Assembly (NCBI RefSeq): GCF_049276915.1
Contig: NZ_JBASXK010000104.1
Location: forward strand, 4,893 to 68,892
DNA: 64,000 nucleotides
From: Aestuariivita sp049276915
GTDB lineage: Bacteria > Pseudomonadota > Alphaproteobacteria > Rhodobacterales > Rhodobacteraceae
Reading direction: 5' to 3'
Shown here: in pieces, positions 1-6,847 of the stretch
How positions within the stretch are numbered: position 1 is the stretch's first letter
Layout: the number at the start of each line of letters is the position of its first letter
Notes under the pieces: model-generated
The model's input: the letters and a program-made list of their open reading frames with translations, nothing else
What the model was told of the DNA's origin: nothing
Database searches by the model: none
Position numbers and translations under genes: made by a program

Positions 1-1
1 C

Positions 2-211
2 GCCGCCGATCAGGTGCCCATCATCGTGGTCCGCCACCCCGATAACGTTCTGACCGTCTATGCCAATGTGGATGGCATCACCGTCAAAAAGGGCGATAGT
101 GTCAAACGCGGCCAACAGATCGCAAAGCTGCGCAGCGGCGATGATGCCTATGTGCATTTCGAAGTGCGCGAAGGCTTTGATAGCGTGGATCCCACGCCCT
201 ATCTGAACTGA
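2..211 (+). CDS. M23 (LytM) peptidase domain, C-terminal end, partial
   Basis: The reading frame is open from the left edge and stops at 209-211, so only about the last 69 residues are present. They match the end of an LytM/M23 (NlpD-like) domain: a loop with GITVKKGDSVKRGQQIAKLR, then VHFEVREG, whose His belongs to the HxH metal site of the family, and a terminal DPTPYL. Such proteins are envelope-located and either cut peptidoglycan or activate amidases. Whether the full protein has LysM repeats or an intact zinc site cannot be seen here. It converges on the DUF815 ATPase gene with a 24-bp gap. Confidence 0.8.
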   Translation, partial: AADQVPIIVVRHPDNVLTVYANVDGITVKKGDSVKRGQQIAKLRSGDDAYVHFEVREGFDSVDPTPYLN

Positions 212-235
212 AAACCGTCAGCCGGCCCCGGGGTC

Positions 236-1075
236 TCAGCTGACCGCGACGTCATGGCGGCCGGCCAGATCGACAAAGAACTGCCAGGCCACCCGGCCCG
301 AGCGTGCGCCCCGCGTTGCCTGCCATTCGATGGCCTCGGCGCGGAGCGTCTCGGGATCCGCCCTCACGCCATAAGCCGCGCAATAGCCGTCGATCATCGA
401 CAGGTATTCATCCTGCGTGCAGGGATGAAATCCCAGCCAAAGCCCAAAGCGATCCGACAGAGACACCTTTTCTTCGACCGCTTCCGAGGGGTTGATGGCG
501 GAACTCCGCTCATTCTCGATCATGTCGCGCGGCATCAGATGGCGGCGGTTTGACGTGGCATAGAACACGACGTTTTCGGGCCGCCCCTCGATGCCACCAT
601 CCAGCACCGCCTTGAGGCTTTTGTAATGCTGATCGTCATGTGAAAACGACAGGTCATCACAAAACAGCAAGAACCGGTAAGGGGCCGCACGCAACAAGGC
701 CAGCAAACGCGCCACCGAGGGCAGGTCCTCACGTTGCAGCTCGACGATCTTCAGGATCGGGTAATCGGCATGCACAGCGCCATGTACCGCCTTGACAAGG
801 CTGGATTTTCCCATCCCGCGCGAGCCCCAGAGCAGCGCATTGTTTGCCCCGAACCCGCGCGCAAAACGGCGCGTGTTGTCCAGCAGCGTGTCGCGGGATC
901 GATCTATCCCCACCAGCAGCGGCAAATCCACCCGGTTCACCGCAGCCACGGGGCTCAGCCGATCCGGCTCGACATGCCACACAAAGGCCGAAGCGGCGGA
1001 AAAATCAGGCGCCTCCAAAGGGGTCGGAGCCATCCGCTCAAGCGCGGCGGCGATCCTCTCGGACGTGTCACTCAA
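236..1075 (-). CDS. DUF815-family AAA+ ATPase
   Basis: A 279-residue cytoplasmic P-loop ATPase of the DUF815 family, annotated in many alphaproteobacteria simply as an ATP-binding protein. The Walker A is GSRGMGKSS near residues 84-92 and a Walker B-like LFCDDLSF lies near 136-143. A YATSNRRHLMPRDM segment resembles the sensor/arginine-finger region of DnaA-like AAA proteins. Its start overlaps the tatC stop by 4 bp, so it is translationally coupled to the Tat genes. Its function is not established. The link with Tat is positional only. Confidence 0.85.
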   Translation of the reverse strand: MSDTSERIAAALERMAPTPLEAPDFSAASAFVWHVEPDRLSPVAAVNRVDLPLLVGIDRSRDTLLDNTRRFARGFGANNALLWGSRGMGKSSLVKAVHGAVHADYPILKIVELQREDLPSVARLLALLRAAPYRFLLFCDDLSFSHDDQHYKSLKAVLDGGIEGRPENVVFYATSNRRHLMPRDMIENERSSAINPSEAVEEKVSLSDRFGLWLGFHPCTQDEYLSMIDGYCAAYGVRADPETLRAEAIEWQATRGARSGRVAWQFFVDLAGRHDVAVS

Positions 1076-1956
1076 GATTTGCGGTCCTCGGCTTCGCCAA
1101 TATCGTCCAGGTCTTCGTCGAACTCATCTTCGTCAACCCAAAGGCCCTGTGCGCGCAGGTCTTTTTCGCGCTTCTTCTCAACCCGCTGCACCAGCTGGAT
1201 CGAAACCTCGTAAAGCCCATAGACCACAACGAACAGGATGATCTGCGTGATCACATCCGGCGGCGTCACAAGCGCGGCCAGCAACAAAATGCCCACCACC
1301 GCATATTTGCGCACAGCGCGCAGACCCGCCGCACTGACAAGCCCGGCCTTGCCCATCAGCGTCAGCAGAACCGGCAACTGGAAACACAGACCGAAGGCCA
1401 CGATGAACTTGATCGTCAGGTTCAGATATTCCTGCGCCGAGCCCTGAAAGACAACCGACAAGGGTGCAGGCCCGCTGCCCTCGATCGCTTCGCCTTCTGC
1501 GCCAAACTGCTGAAATCCAAGAAAGAAATCATAAGCCAGCGGCGTGACAACATAAAAGGCAAATGACGCGCCCAAAAAGAACATGAACGGCGAGGCGACA
1601 AGGAACGGCAAGAACGCGCCCTTCTCGGACTTGTATAGACCCGGAGCCACAAAGCGCCACATCTGATGGGCGATGAAGGGAAAGCCCAACATGAACCCGC
1701 CCAGCAGCGACACCTTGATCGCCACGAAGAAGCCCTCCTGCGGGCTGATGAAGATCAGGTCGCAATCCTGTCCGCGATCAGACAGCACCTGGCACAGCGG
1801 GGCGGTGAGAAAGTTGAAGATCGGCGTCGCCACGGTGAAACAGATCACCATGCCCACCAGGAAATAGAGCACGCAGCGAATGAGCCGCGTGCGCAATTCC
1901 GCCAGATGCTCGATCAGCGGGGCGGAGGAATCCTCGATCTCTTCGGTTTGGCTCAT
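1072..1956 (-). CDS. tatC: Sec-independent protein translocase TatC
   Basis: TatC is the polytopic receptor of the twin-arginine pathway, which exports folded proteins. This 294-residue protein has the typical N-terminal IEHLAELRTRLIR helix boundary near residues 15-27, six hydrophobic segments, and the periplasmic-loop Pro/Glu region (FISPQEGFF) used for twin-arginine recognition. The C-terminal acidic tail (about residues 270-294, rich in D/E) is longer than in E. coli. Its start overlaps the tatB stop by 4 bp. The TatA-TatB-TatC order makes the assignment secure. Confidence 0.97.
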   Translation of the reverse strand: MSQTEEIEDSSAPLIEHLAELRTRLIRCVLYFLVGMVICFTVATPIFNFLTAPLCQVLSDRGQDCDLIFISPQEGFFVAIKVSLLGGFMLGFPFIAHQMWRFVAPGLYKSEKGAFLPFLVASPFMFFLGASFAFYVVTPLAYDFFLGFQQFGAEGEAIEGSGPAPLSVVFQGSAQEYLNLTIKFIVAFGLCFQLPVLLTLMGKAGLVSAAGLRAVRKYAVVGILLLAALVTPPDVITQIILFVVVYGLYEVSIQLVQRVEKKREKDLRAQGLWVDEDEFDEDLDDIGEAEDRKS

Positions 1957-2432
1957 GATTTGGTCTCAGAACTCGCGTCAGAGGGGGCGGCCGTCAGCTT
2001 TGCCTCATAGTCCTCGGCCTTGGCCAAAGCCTCGGCCGCTTCCTTGGCTTTTCTGTCGGCCACAACACGTGCAGTCGTAGCCTGCATCTTGCGGGCGTTT
2101 TCGGCGCGCTCCGCTGCCAGCTTGCCGGTCTCGCTCTTGGGATCGAATTTGGTCGGATCCAGGCTCGACGTCATATCGCGCGCGGCCTCCTTGACGCCGT
2201 CCATCGCCGTGCTCATCGGATTTGCAGCAGCCTTGAACCCCTTGGCGATATCGTTGACGCCGGATTCATCGGCAGCGTCATTCATGGCGCGCGAAAACTC
2301 CCGTGCCATGCCCTTGGCCTTACCGACAAACTTGCCGACGTTGCGAAACAACATCGGCAGGTCCTTGGGTCCGACCACAATCAGCGCAACGATGCCGATG
2401 ACCAGAAGCTCGGTCCAACCGAGATCAAACAT
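1953..2432 (-). CDS. tatB: Sec-independent protein translocase TatB
   Basis: TatB forms the substrate-binding TatBC complex. The 159-residue protein starts with MFDLGWTELLVIGIVALIVV, the single membrane helix with the conserved Glu, followed by GPKDLPMLFRNVGKFVGKAKG (the GP hinge and amphipathic helix). The rest is a long Ala/Lys/Glu-rich helical tail. It lies 3 bp after tatA and overlaps tatC. Confidence 0.96.
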   Translation of the reverse strand: MFDLGWTELLVIGIVALIVVGPKDLPMLFRNVGKFVGKAKGMAREFSRAMNDAADESGVNDIAKGFKAAANPMSTAMDGVKEAARDMTSSLDPTKFDPKSETGKLAAERAENARKMQATTARVVADRKAKEAAEALAKAEDYEAKLTAAPSDASSETKS

Positions 2433-2435
2433 GGA

Positions 2436-2651
2436 TCAGACCTTGTCTTTATCGGTCTCGGGCGTGACGTCCTTGGCTTGGGCCAGCGATTGCTCTTCAA
2501 GCTCATCGGTGCTGTCTTTGACGCCCCGCTTGAAGGCAGTGATACCCTTGCCGACTTCGCCCATCAGGCTTGAAATCTTGCCGCGCCCGAACAGGACGAG
2601 GACCACAACGGCGATCAGCAAAAGGCCAGGAAGGCCGATATTGTTCAGCAT
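2436..2651 (-). CDS. tatA: Sec-independent protein translocase TatA
   Basis: TatA oligomerises to form the translocation pore. The 71-residue protein has the N-terminal hydrophobic helix (NIGLPGLLLIAVVVLVLFG), the RGKISSLMGEVGKGI amphipathic helix, and a short acidic tail. An AAGGAG ribosome-binding site lies 7 nt before the ATG, and the gene is the first of the tat operon. It is divergent from the WYL regulator gene at 2859. Confidence 0.96.
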   Translation of the reverse strand: MLNNIGLPGLLLIAVVVLVLFGRGKISSLMGEVGKGITAFKRGVKDSTDELEEQSLAQAKDVTPETDKDKV

Positions 2652-2715
2652 GACAGTCTCCTTAGCATGTCAGCAGCGCACAAGGCATCAGACCCCGAGC
2701 GCATGAATTACAGAT

Positions 2716-2744
2716 GCTATATGCCGAGCCTTCCGCGCCGACAA
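2716..2744 (-). promoter_or_regulatory. Candidate sigma-70 promoter of the tat operon
   Basis: On the minus strand TTGTCG (2739-2744) and TATAGC (2716-2721) are separated by exactly 17 bp. This would start transcription near 2709, about 58 nt before tatA. It is prediction from sequence only. Confidence 0.45.
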
Positions 2745-2802
2745 AAGACCCAATGCAATGTTTTCGGCCCGGCTTGTCGTTCCAAGCCTGCGGTTTCCTG
2801 CC

Positions 2803-2831
2803 TTGGAATATCCTCCTGACAGGTTTATGTC
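2803..2831 (+). promoter_or_regulatory. Candidate promoter of the WYL regulator gene
   Basis: TTGGAA (2803-2808) and TATGTC (2826-2831) have a 17-bp spacer and lie just upstream of the regulator start at 2859. The -10 element is inside the palindrome at 2816-2833. Confidence 0.35.
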
Positions 2832-2833
2832 AG
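2816..2833. promoter_or_regulatory. Palindromic operator, probable autoregulatory site
   Basis: CTGACA-GGTTTA-TGTCAG is a perfect inverted repeat with 6-bp arms and a 6-bp spacer. It starts 43 bp before the ATG of the HTH/WYL regulator and covers the predicted -10 region. Binding by the adjacent regulator is inference. Confidence 0.5.
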
Positions 2834-2858
2834 TTTTACCCCCACCAAGGAGCCTGAC

Positions 2859-3530
2859 ATGCCCCGCAGCACCCGCCTCTTCGAGATCCTGCAGATTCTG
2901 CGCGACGGCCGCCTGCACCGCGCACAGGATATCGCGGATCGGATGGGGGTGTCGGTGCGCACGCTCTATCGCGACATCGACACGCTGCAATCCTCCGGCG
3001 TGCCCATCACCGGCGCGCGCGGCGTGGGCTACCGGATTGCCGATCTCACCACATTGCCGCCCCTCACCCTGACACAAGATGAACTCGAAGCGCTCAACCT
3101 CGCCGTCGCCATCGTCTCCGAAGCCGCCGATCCCGATCTCAAATCCGCAGCCCTCAGCCTCGCGGACAAGCTCGATGCGCTGATGATCACCCGCTCTGTG
3201 GCCGAAGCCGACGCCTGGAAATTCGCAGCCTCCCCCTTCGCCGACGCTGCCCGGGGATTTTCGCACATGGCAACGCTGCGGATGGTGATCAAGACCCGCC
3301 AGAAACTGCAGCTTGGCTATCTCGATGATCAGGGCACTATCTCCGCCTCAAAGATCCGGCCATTGCAGCTGGATTACTTCGGCCGCGTCTGGACCCTGAC
3401 CGCATGGTGCGAACAGCACCAAAAGATCCGCAGCTTCCGCGTCGATCTGATCAAAGAGGCAACCGCCCTGCCCGAACTCTTCACCGACGAGCCGGGAAAG
3501 ACCCTCGCCGATCAGGCCATCGCCTCCTGA
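2859..3530 (+). CDS. YafY/DeoR-type HTH regulator with WYL domain
   Basis: This is a 223-residue DNA-binding regulator. Residues 1-60 form an HTH_11-type winged helix (the recognition region reads VRTLYRDIDTLQSSGVPI, followed by the wing GARGVGYRI). The C-terminal half (from about 135) is a WYL-type sensor domain ending in the DYFGRVWTLTAWCE and IRSFRVDLI segments. The start is preceded by AAGGAG at 2848. Members of this family usually repress their own gene or a neighbouring enzyme gene, and a perfect palindrome sits at its promoter. No obvious metabolic partner lies beside it (tatA on one side, an ABC ATPase on the other), so its target is unknown. Confidence 0.85.
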   Translation: MPRSTRLFEILQILRDGRLHRAQDIADRMGVSVRTLYRDIDTLQSSGVPITGARGVGYRIADLTTLPPLTLTQDELEALNLAVAIVSEAADPDLKSAALSLADKLDALMITRSVAEADAWKFAASPFADAARGFSHMATLRMVIKTRQKLQLGYLDDQGTISASKIRPLQLDYFGRVWTLTAWCEQHQKIRSFRVDLIKEATALPELFTDEPGKTLADQAIAS

Positions 3531-3540
3531 CCGCCTCATC

Positions 3541-3559
3541 TTTCTGGTGAAAAATACCC
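3541..3559 (+). repeat. Copy 1 of a short intergenic TTTCTGG...AAATACCC motif
   Basis: TTTCTGG then AAATACCC, starting 11 bp after the stop of the WYL regulator gene and ending 15 bp before the stop of the convergent ABC gene. Matching blocks occur at 14492 and 53679. Confidence 0.5.
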
Positions 3560-3574
3560 AAAACCGCGCGCCCC

Positions 3575-4666
3575 TCAGGCCGGGAACACAAAGCATTTGT
3601 CCCGGCGGATCGTCAGCCACATGACCTTGCCGGGCGCTGGCAGGAACACGCCGGGCACGGTGACCTTGATGGTTGAGCCGTCATAATCCATGCGAAACTC
3701 CACAAGGCTTTCATTGCCCAGGAAGCGTGCGCGCTCCACCACGCCTCGTGCCGCCGTTCCGTCCGAGGCCGTAGGGGCAGGCCCCTTGCCGCCCCGGTCG
3801 AAATCGATGCGCACATGCTGAGGGCGAAAAACGATCTCGACTTCGGTGTGATCGGGCACGCCGGGGGCCAGGAAACGCCCGAATGGCGTCATCGCCAGAG
3901 CCCCTTCCACACGGGCGCGCAACACGTTGGTATCACTGAAAAACCCGACAGCCGCGTGATCCAGAGGACGGGTATAGACGTTATAGGGCGCGCCTTGTTG
4001 TACGATCTTGCCGTCACGCATCAGCGCGATCTCATCTGCCATGCGCATGGCCTCTTCGGGCTCATGAGTGACCAGCAAGACGGCTGTATCTTCGGCCTTG
4101 AGCAGATCCAGCGTATCATCGCGGATGCCATCGCGCAGACGATTGTCCAGCCCCGAAAACGGCTCGTCCATCAGCATGATCCGCGGACGAGGAGCCAGGG
4201 CGCGCGCCAGGGCAACGCGCTGCTGTTCCCCACCTGACAACTGGTGGGGATATCCGTCGATAAACCGCAGCAGATCCACCTGCCGCAACAGCTCTTCGAC
4301 CCGCCCACGCTTGTGATCGCGCGAGCCCTTCAGGCCAAAGCCGACATTATCGGCAACGCTCAAATGCGGAAACAGCGCGAAATCCTGAAACATCAGCCCG
4401 ATCTCGCGCCGCTCGGGCGGCACCCGGGTGATCGTGTCACAGACCAGCTTGCCGTCGACATAGATCTCACCGGAATCCTGCATCTCGACACCTGCGATCA
4501 TGCGCAAAGTCGTGGACTTGCCGCAGCCCGATGGCCCCAGCAGGCAGGTGACCCGCCCCGGCAGAATGCGCAAAGACACATCATCCACCACCGCCCTGTC
4601 ATCAAAACGGCGGATCAGGTTGCGCACTTCCAACCTGGGTGTCTGTATCTGCTTCTGCGCCTGCAC
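3575..4666 (-). CDS. ABC transporter ATP-binding protein, Fe3+/FbpC type
   Basis: A 363-residue ATPase subunit of an importer. The Walker A GPSGCGKST is at residues 44-52, the signature LSGGEQQ at 143-149 and Walker B LMDEP at 165-169. The H-loop sequence LLVTHEPEEAMRMADEI follows. A C-terminal TOBE-like region from about residue 270 is typical of FbpC/PotA/MalK-like subunits, and the FbpC (ferric iron) subgroup fits best. The start is a GTG with a GAGG-type ribosome-binding site. No permease or binding-protein gene is adjacent, so the substrate is uncertain. Confidence 0.8.
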   Translation of the reverse strand: MQAQKQIQTPRLEVRNLIRRFDDRAVVDDVSLRILPGRVTCLLGPSGCGKSTTLRMIAGVEMQDSGEIYVDGKLVCDTITRVPPERREIGLMFQDFALFPHLSVADNVGFGLKGSRDHKRGRVEELLRQVDLLRFIDGYPHQLSGGEQQRVALARALAPRPRIMLMDEPFSGLDNRLRDGIRDDTLDLLKAEDTAVLLVTHEPEEAMRMADEIALMRDGKIVQQGAPYNVYTRPLDHAAVGFFSDTNVLRARVEGALAMTPFGRFLAPGVPDHTEVEIVFRPQHVRIDFDRGGKGPAPTASDGTAARGVVERARFLGNESLVEFRMDYDGSTIKVTVPGVFLPAPGKVMWLTIRRDKCFVFPA

Positions 4667-4738
4667 GCGGGCCTCACTGCTGGATCCCGATTAAAACCAT
4701 CGGTTATCAACCCCGCCGCCCCCGCGCAAGGCTCTGCG

Positions 4739-5518
4739 TCAGAGCGTGGCGTTCGTGGCCCCGCCATCAAGAAGCACGTTCTGTCCCACGATAAACCCTG
4801 CATGTTGCGAACACAGGAACGCACAGGTCGCCCCGAATTCCTCGGCCGTACCATACCGACGAACCGGGATCGTCGACGCGCGGCGCGCCCGCGCCTCCTC
4901 GATCGTGATCCCTTCGGCTTTGGCCACCGGGCCATCCAGCGCCTCGGCCCGATCCGTGGCATGAATGCCCGGCAACAGGTTGTTGATGGTCACACCGCTG
5001 GGGGCAACCTGGCGGGCGGTTCCGGCCACGAAACCCGTCAACCCGGTGCGCGCGGCATTGGACAGACCCAGTTGCGGAATCGGTGCCTTGACCGACTGGC
5101 TGGTGATATTGACCACCCGGCCCCATCCGCGCTCCATCATGCCCGGCAAAACCGCCTGCATCAGCGCAATGGGCGTGAGCATATTGGCATCGAGTGCTGC
5201 GACGAAATCATCCCGCGACCAGTCACTCCAGATCCCCGGAGGCGGGCCGCCGGCATTGGTTACCAGAATATCCACGTCACCTGCCGCCGCCAGCACCGCG
5301 CTGCGCCCGGCCTGGCTCGTTATGTCTGCCGCGACAGGGATCACCTCCACGCCGTAAGTCTCACGCAGCCGCGCAGCAGATGCCTCCAGCGCATCCGCAC
5401 CGCGCGCGTTCATCACAAGGTTCACCCCCGCCGCCGCAAGCGCCTCGGCGCAGCCAAGGCCCAGACCCTTGCTTGATGCGCACACCAAAGCCCGTTTTCC
5501 CGCAATCCCCAAATCCAT
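4739..5518 (-). CDS. SDR-family oxidoreductase lacking the Tyr-x3-Lys motif
   Basis: A 259-residue Rossmann-fold protein of the short-chain dehydrogenase/reductase family. The cofactor region is CASSKGLGLG at residues 13-20 and TNAGG lies at 87-91. The active-site segment reads NITSQSVKAPIPQLGLSNAAR. Aligned with FabG, the catalytic Tyr falls on Ser153 and the Lys on Arg157, so the usual SDR catalytic pair is replaced. The GGPPPG segment (90-95) marks a distinct subgroup. The ATG at 5518 (MDLGIAGKRAL) fits family starts; in-frame ATGs at 5533 and 5548 would add 5 or 10 residues. It may be catalytically atypical or inactive, and the substrate is unknown. Confidence 0.75.
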   Translation of the reverse strand: MDLGIAGKRALVCASSKGLGLGCAEALAAAGVNLVMNARGADALEASAARLRETYGVEVIPVAADITSQAGRSAVLAAAGDVDILVTNAGGPPPGIWSDWSRDDFVAALDANMLTPIALMQAVLPGMMERGWGRVVNITSQSVKAPIPQLGLSNAARTGLTGFVAGTARQVAPSGVTINNLLPGIHATDRAEALDGPVAKAEGITIEEARARRASTIPVRRYGTAEEFGATCAFLCSQHAGFIVGQNVLLDGGATNATL

Positions 5519-5609
5519 CTCGTTCGCTCCCATCGCACTGATTTCCAATTCGAATTCGCACCTGCTTTAGCACCATTTTCCCCCGCTCTGCCAGTAAAAC
5601 GCCCGGGCG

Positions 5610-5638
5610 TTGACCGCTTGCTGCCACAATCCTAGGAT
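5610..5638 (+). promoter_or_regulatory. Candidate promoter of the Hint-domain gene
   Basis: TTGACC (5610-5615) and TAGGAT (5633-5638) are separated by 17 bp, with the start codon at 5697. Transcription would begin near 5645. Confidence 0.5.
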
Positions 5639-5696
5639 AGCGCTTTGTCCAGCGGCAGGACGACCGCAGTTGAGGCAACCCGACAGGAGACCGCAG

Positions 5697-6707
5697 ATGG
5701 CGGATCGCGCAGTACCAACCCAATCGGTTCAGGTCTATCCTGCACAGAGTTTCCGTGTCTGCACCGGAGCGATTCAGGGGGATGCCGTGTCCTGGCACGG
5801 GGATCTCGAGCTGGATGATCTCTATGCCCTGGAACATAACGCCCTGCGTGGCCGCCTGTCGATGCAAGCTGACTCCACTGGCGCATTCCGCGTCGCCGAA
5901 GATACGGGCATCGGCCAACCTGGCGCGACATTGCACCTGGATTGCGCGCTGACATTCATGTCCCCGGACGGGTTGACCCAGGATGCGGTGGTGATCGTCG
6001 AACTGGACGAGCACGAGCAGATTGCCGCGGTCTATCTGCTGTCACTGTCCGAACTGCGCCCCAAAACCGAATACGCGCTGGTCGGCATCGATCCGAAAGG
6101 CGCGCGCGAACTCTTCGCGCGGGTTGCCTCGGTCTATTTTACCCGTGGCACCCATATCACCATGGCCACGGGCGAACAGCGCCGGATCGAAACCCTGAAC
6201 GTGGGCGATCGCGTGCTGACACGCGATGACGGCGTACAGGAGATTCGCTGGATCGGCTCATCGACCACGCGCGCACAGGGCGACATGGCCCCGATCCTGA
6301 TCGAGGCCGGCGCGCTGAACAACGCCAATGACCTGATCGTCAGCCCGAACCACCGCCTGTTCGTCTATCAGCGCGAGGATCGGATCGGTGCCGGCCAGGC
6401 TGAACTGATGGTCAAGGCGCGCCATCTGCTGAACGGTGACACCGTGCGCGTCGCCCATGGCGGGTTTGTGGATTACTTCCAGATTCTGTTTGATCGTCAC
6501 CACATTATCTATGCCGAGGGAATCGCCGCTGAATCCATGCTGGTGGATCCGCGCACAAAGCCTTCCCTGCCATCGGAACTGCTTGAGAAACTGACCGAGG
6601 TCATCCCCGGCCATACCCGCTCGGGCCATCACGGTGTGGATGTACAAAAAGCATTGCTCGACCGTCCCGACGCCATCGACATTCTGCGCCGCGCTTCGTC
6701 GCGTTAA
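5697..6707 (+). CDS. Hint (Hedgehog/intein) domain protein without the nucleophile Cys
   Basis: A 336-residue protein. Residues 1-140 have no recognised domain. Residues about 145-310 form a Hint_2-type domain: GTHITMATGEQRRIETLNVGDRVLT, later LIVSPNHRLFV, and a Tyr/His-rich DYFQILFDRHHIIYAEGI segment. In Rhodobacterales relatives the domain begins with Cys-Phe-Thr-x-Gly-Thr. Here the equivalent residue is Tyr147 (YFTRGT), so self-cleavage by the usual thioester route is unlikely. The ATG at 5697 follows AGGAG by 9 nt. No signal peptide is evident. The biological role of this family is not established. Confidence 0.7.
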   Translation: MADRAVPTQSVQVYPAQSFRVCTGAIQGDAVSWHGDLELDDLYALEHNALRGRLSMQADSTGAFRVAEDTGIGQPGATLHLDCALTFMSPDGLTQDAVVIVELDEHEQIAAVYLLSLSELRPKTEYALVGIDPKGARELFARVASVYFTRGTHITMATGEQRRIETLNVGDRVLTRDDGVQEIRWIGSSTTRAQGDMAPILIEAGALNNANDLIVSPNHRLFVYQREDRIGAGQAELMVKARHLLNGDTVRVAHGGFVDYFQILFDRHHIIYAEGIAAESMLVDPRTKPSLPSELLEKLTEVIPGHTRSGHHGVDVQKALLDRPDAIDILRRASSR

Positions 6708-6812
6708 GGCGACAGACCGGCCCCTTGCACACCAACCTCCTGGCCGCGCCGGGCTGTCGTGCAGCTTGATCGGCAGGTCGCGCAGAGACGCAGCGCACAG
6801 ACCCGGCAATTC

Positions 6813-6841
6813 TTGCCATGATCGCAAAGCGACCCTATACG
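6813..6841 (+). promoter_or_regulatory. Strong candidate promoter of prfC, implying a leaderless mRNA
   Basis: TTGCCA (6813-6818) and TATACG (6836-6841) have a 17-bp spacer. The expected transcription start, about 7 nt past the -10, falls on the ATG at 6848. No Shine-Dalgarno sequence precedes that ATG. Confidence 0.45.
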
Positions 6842-6847
6842 CGCCTT

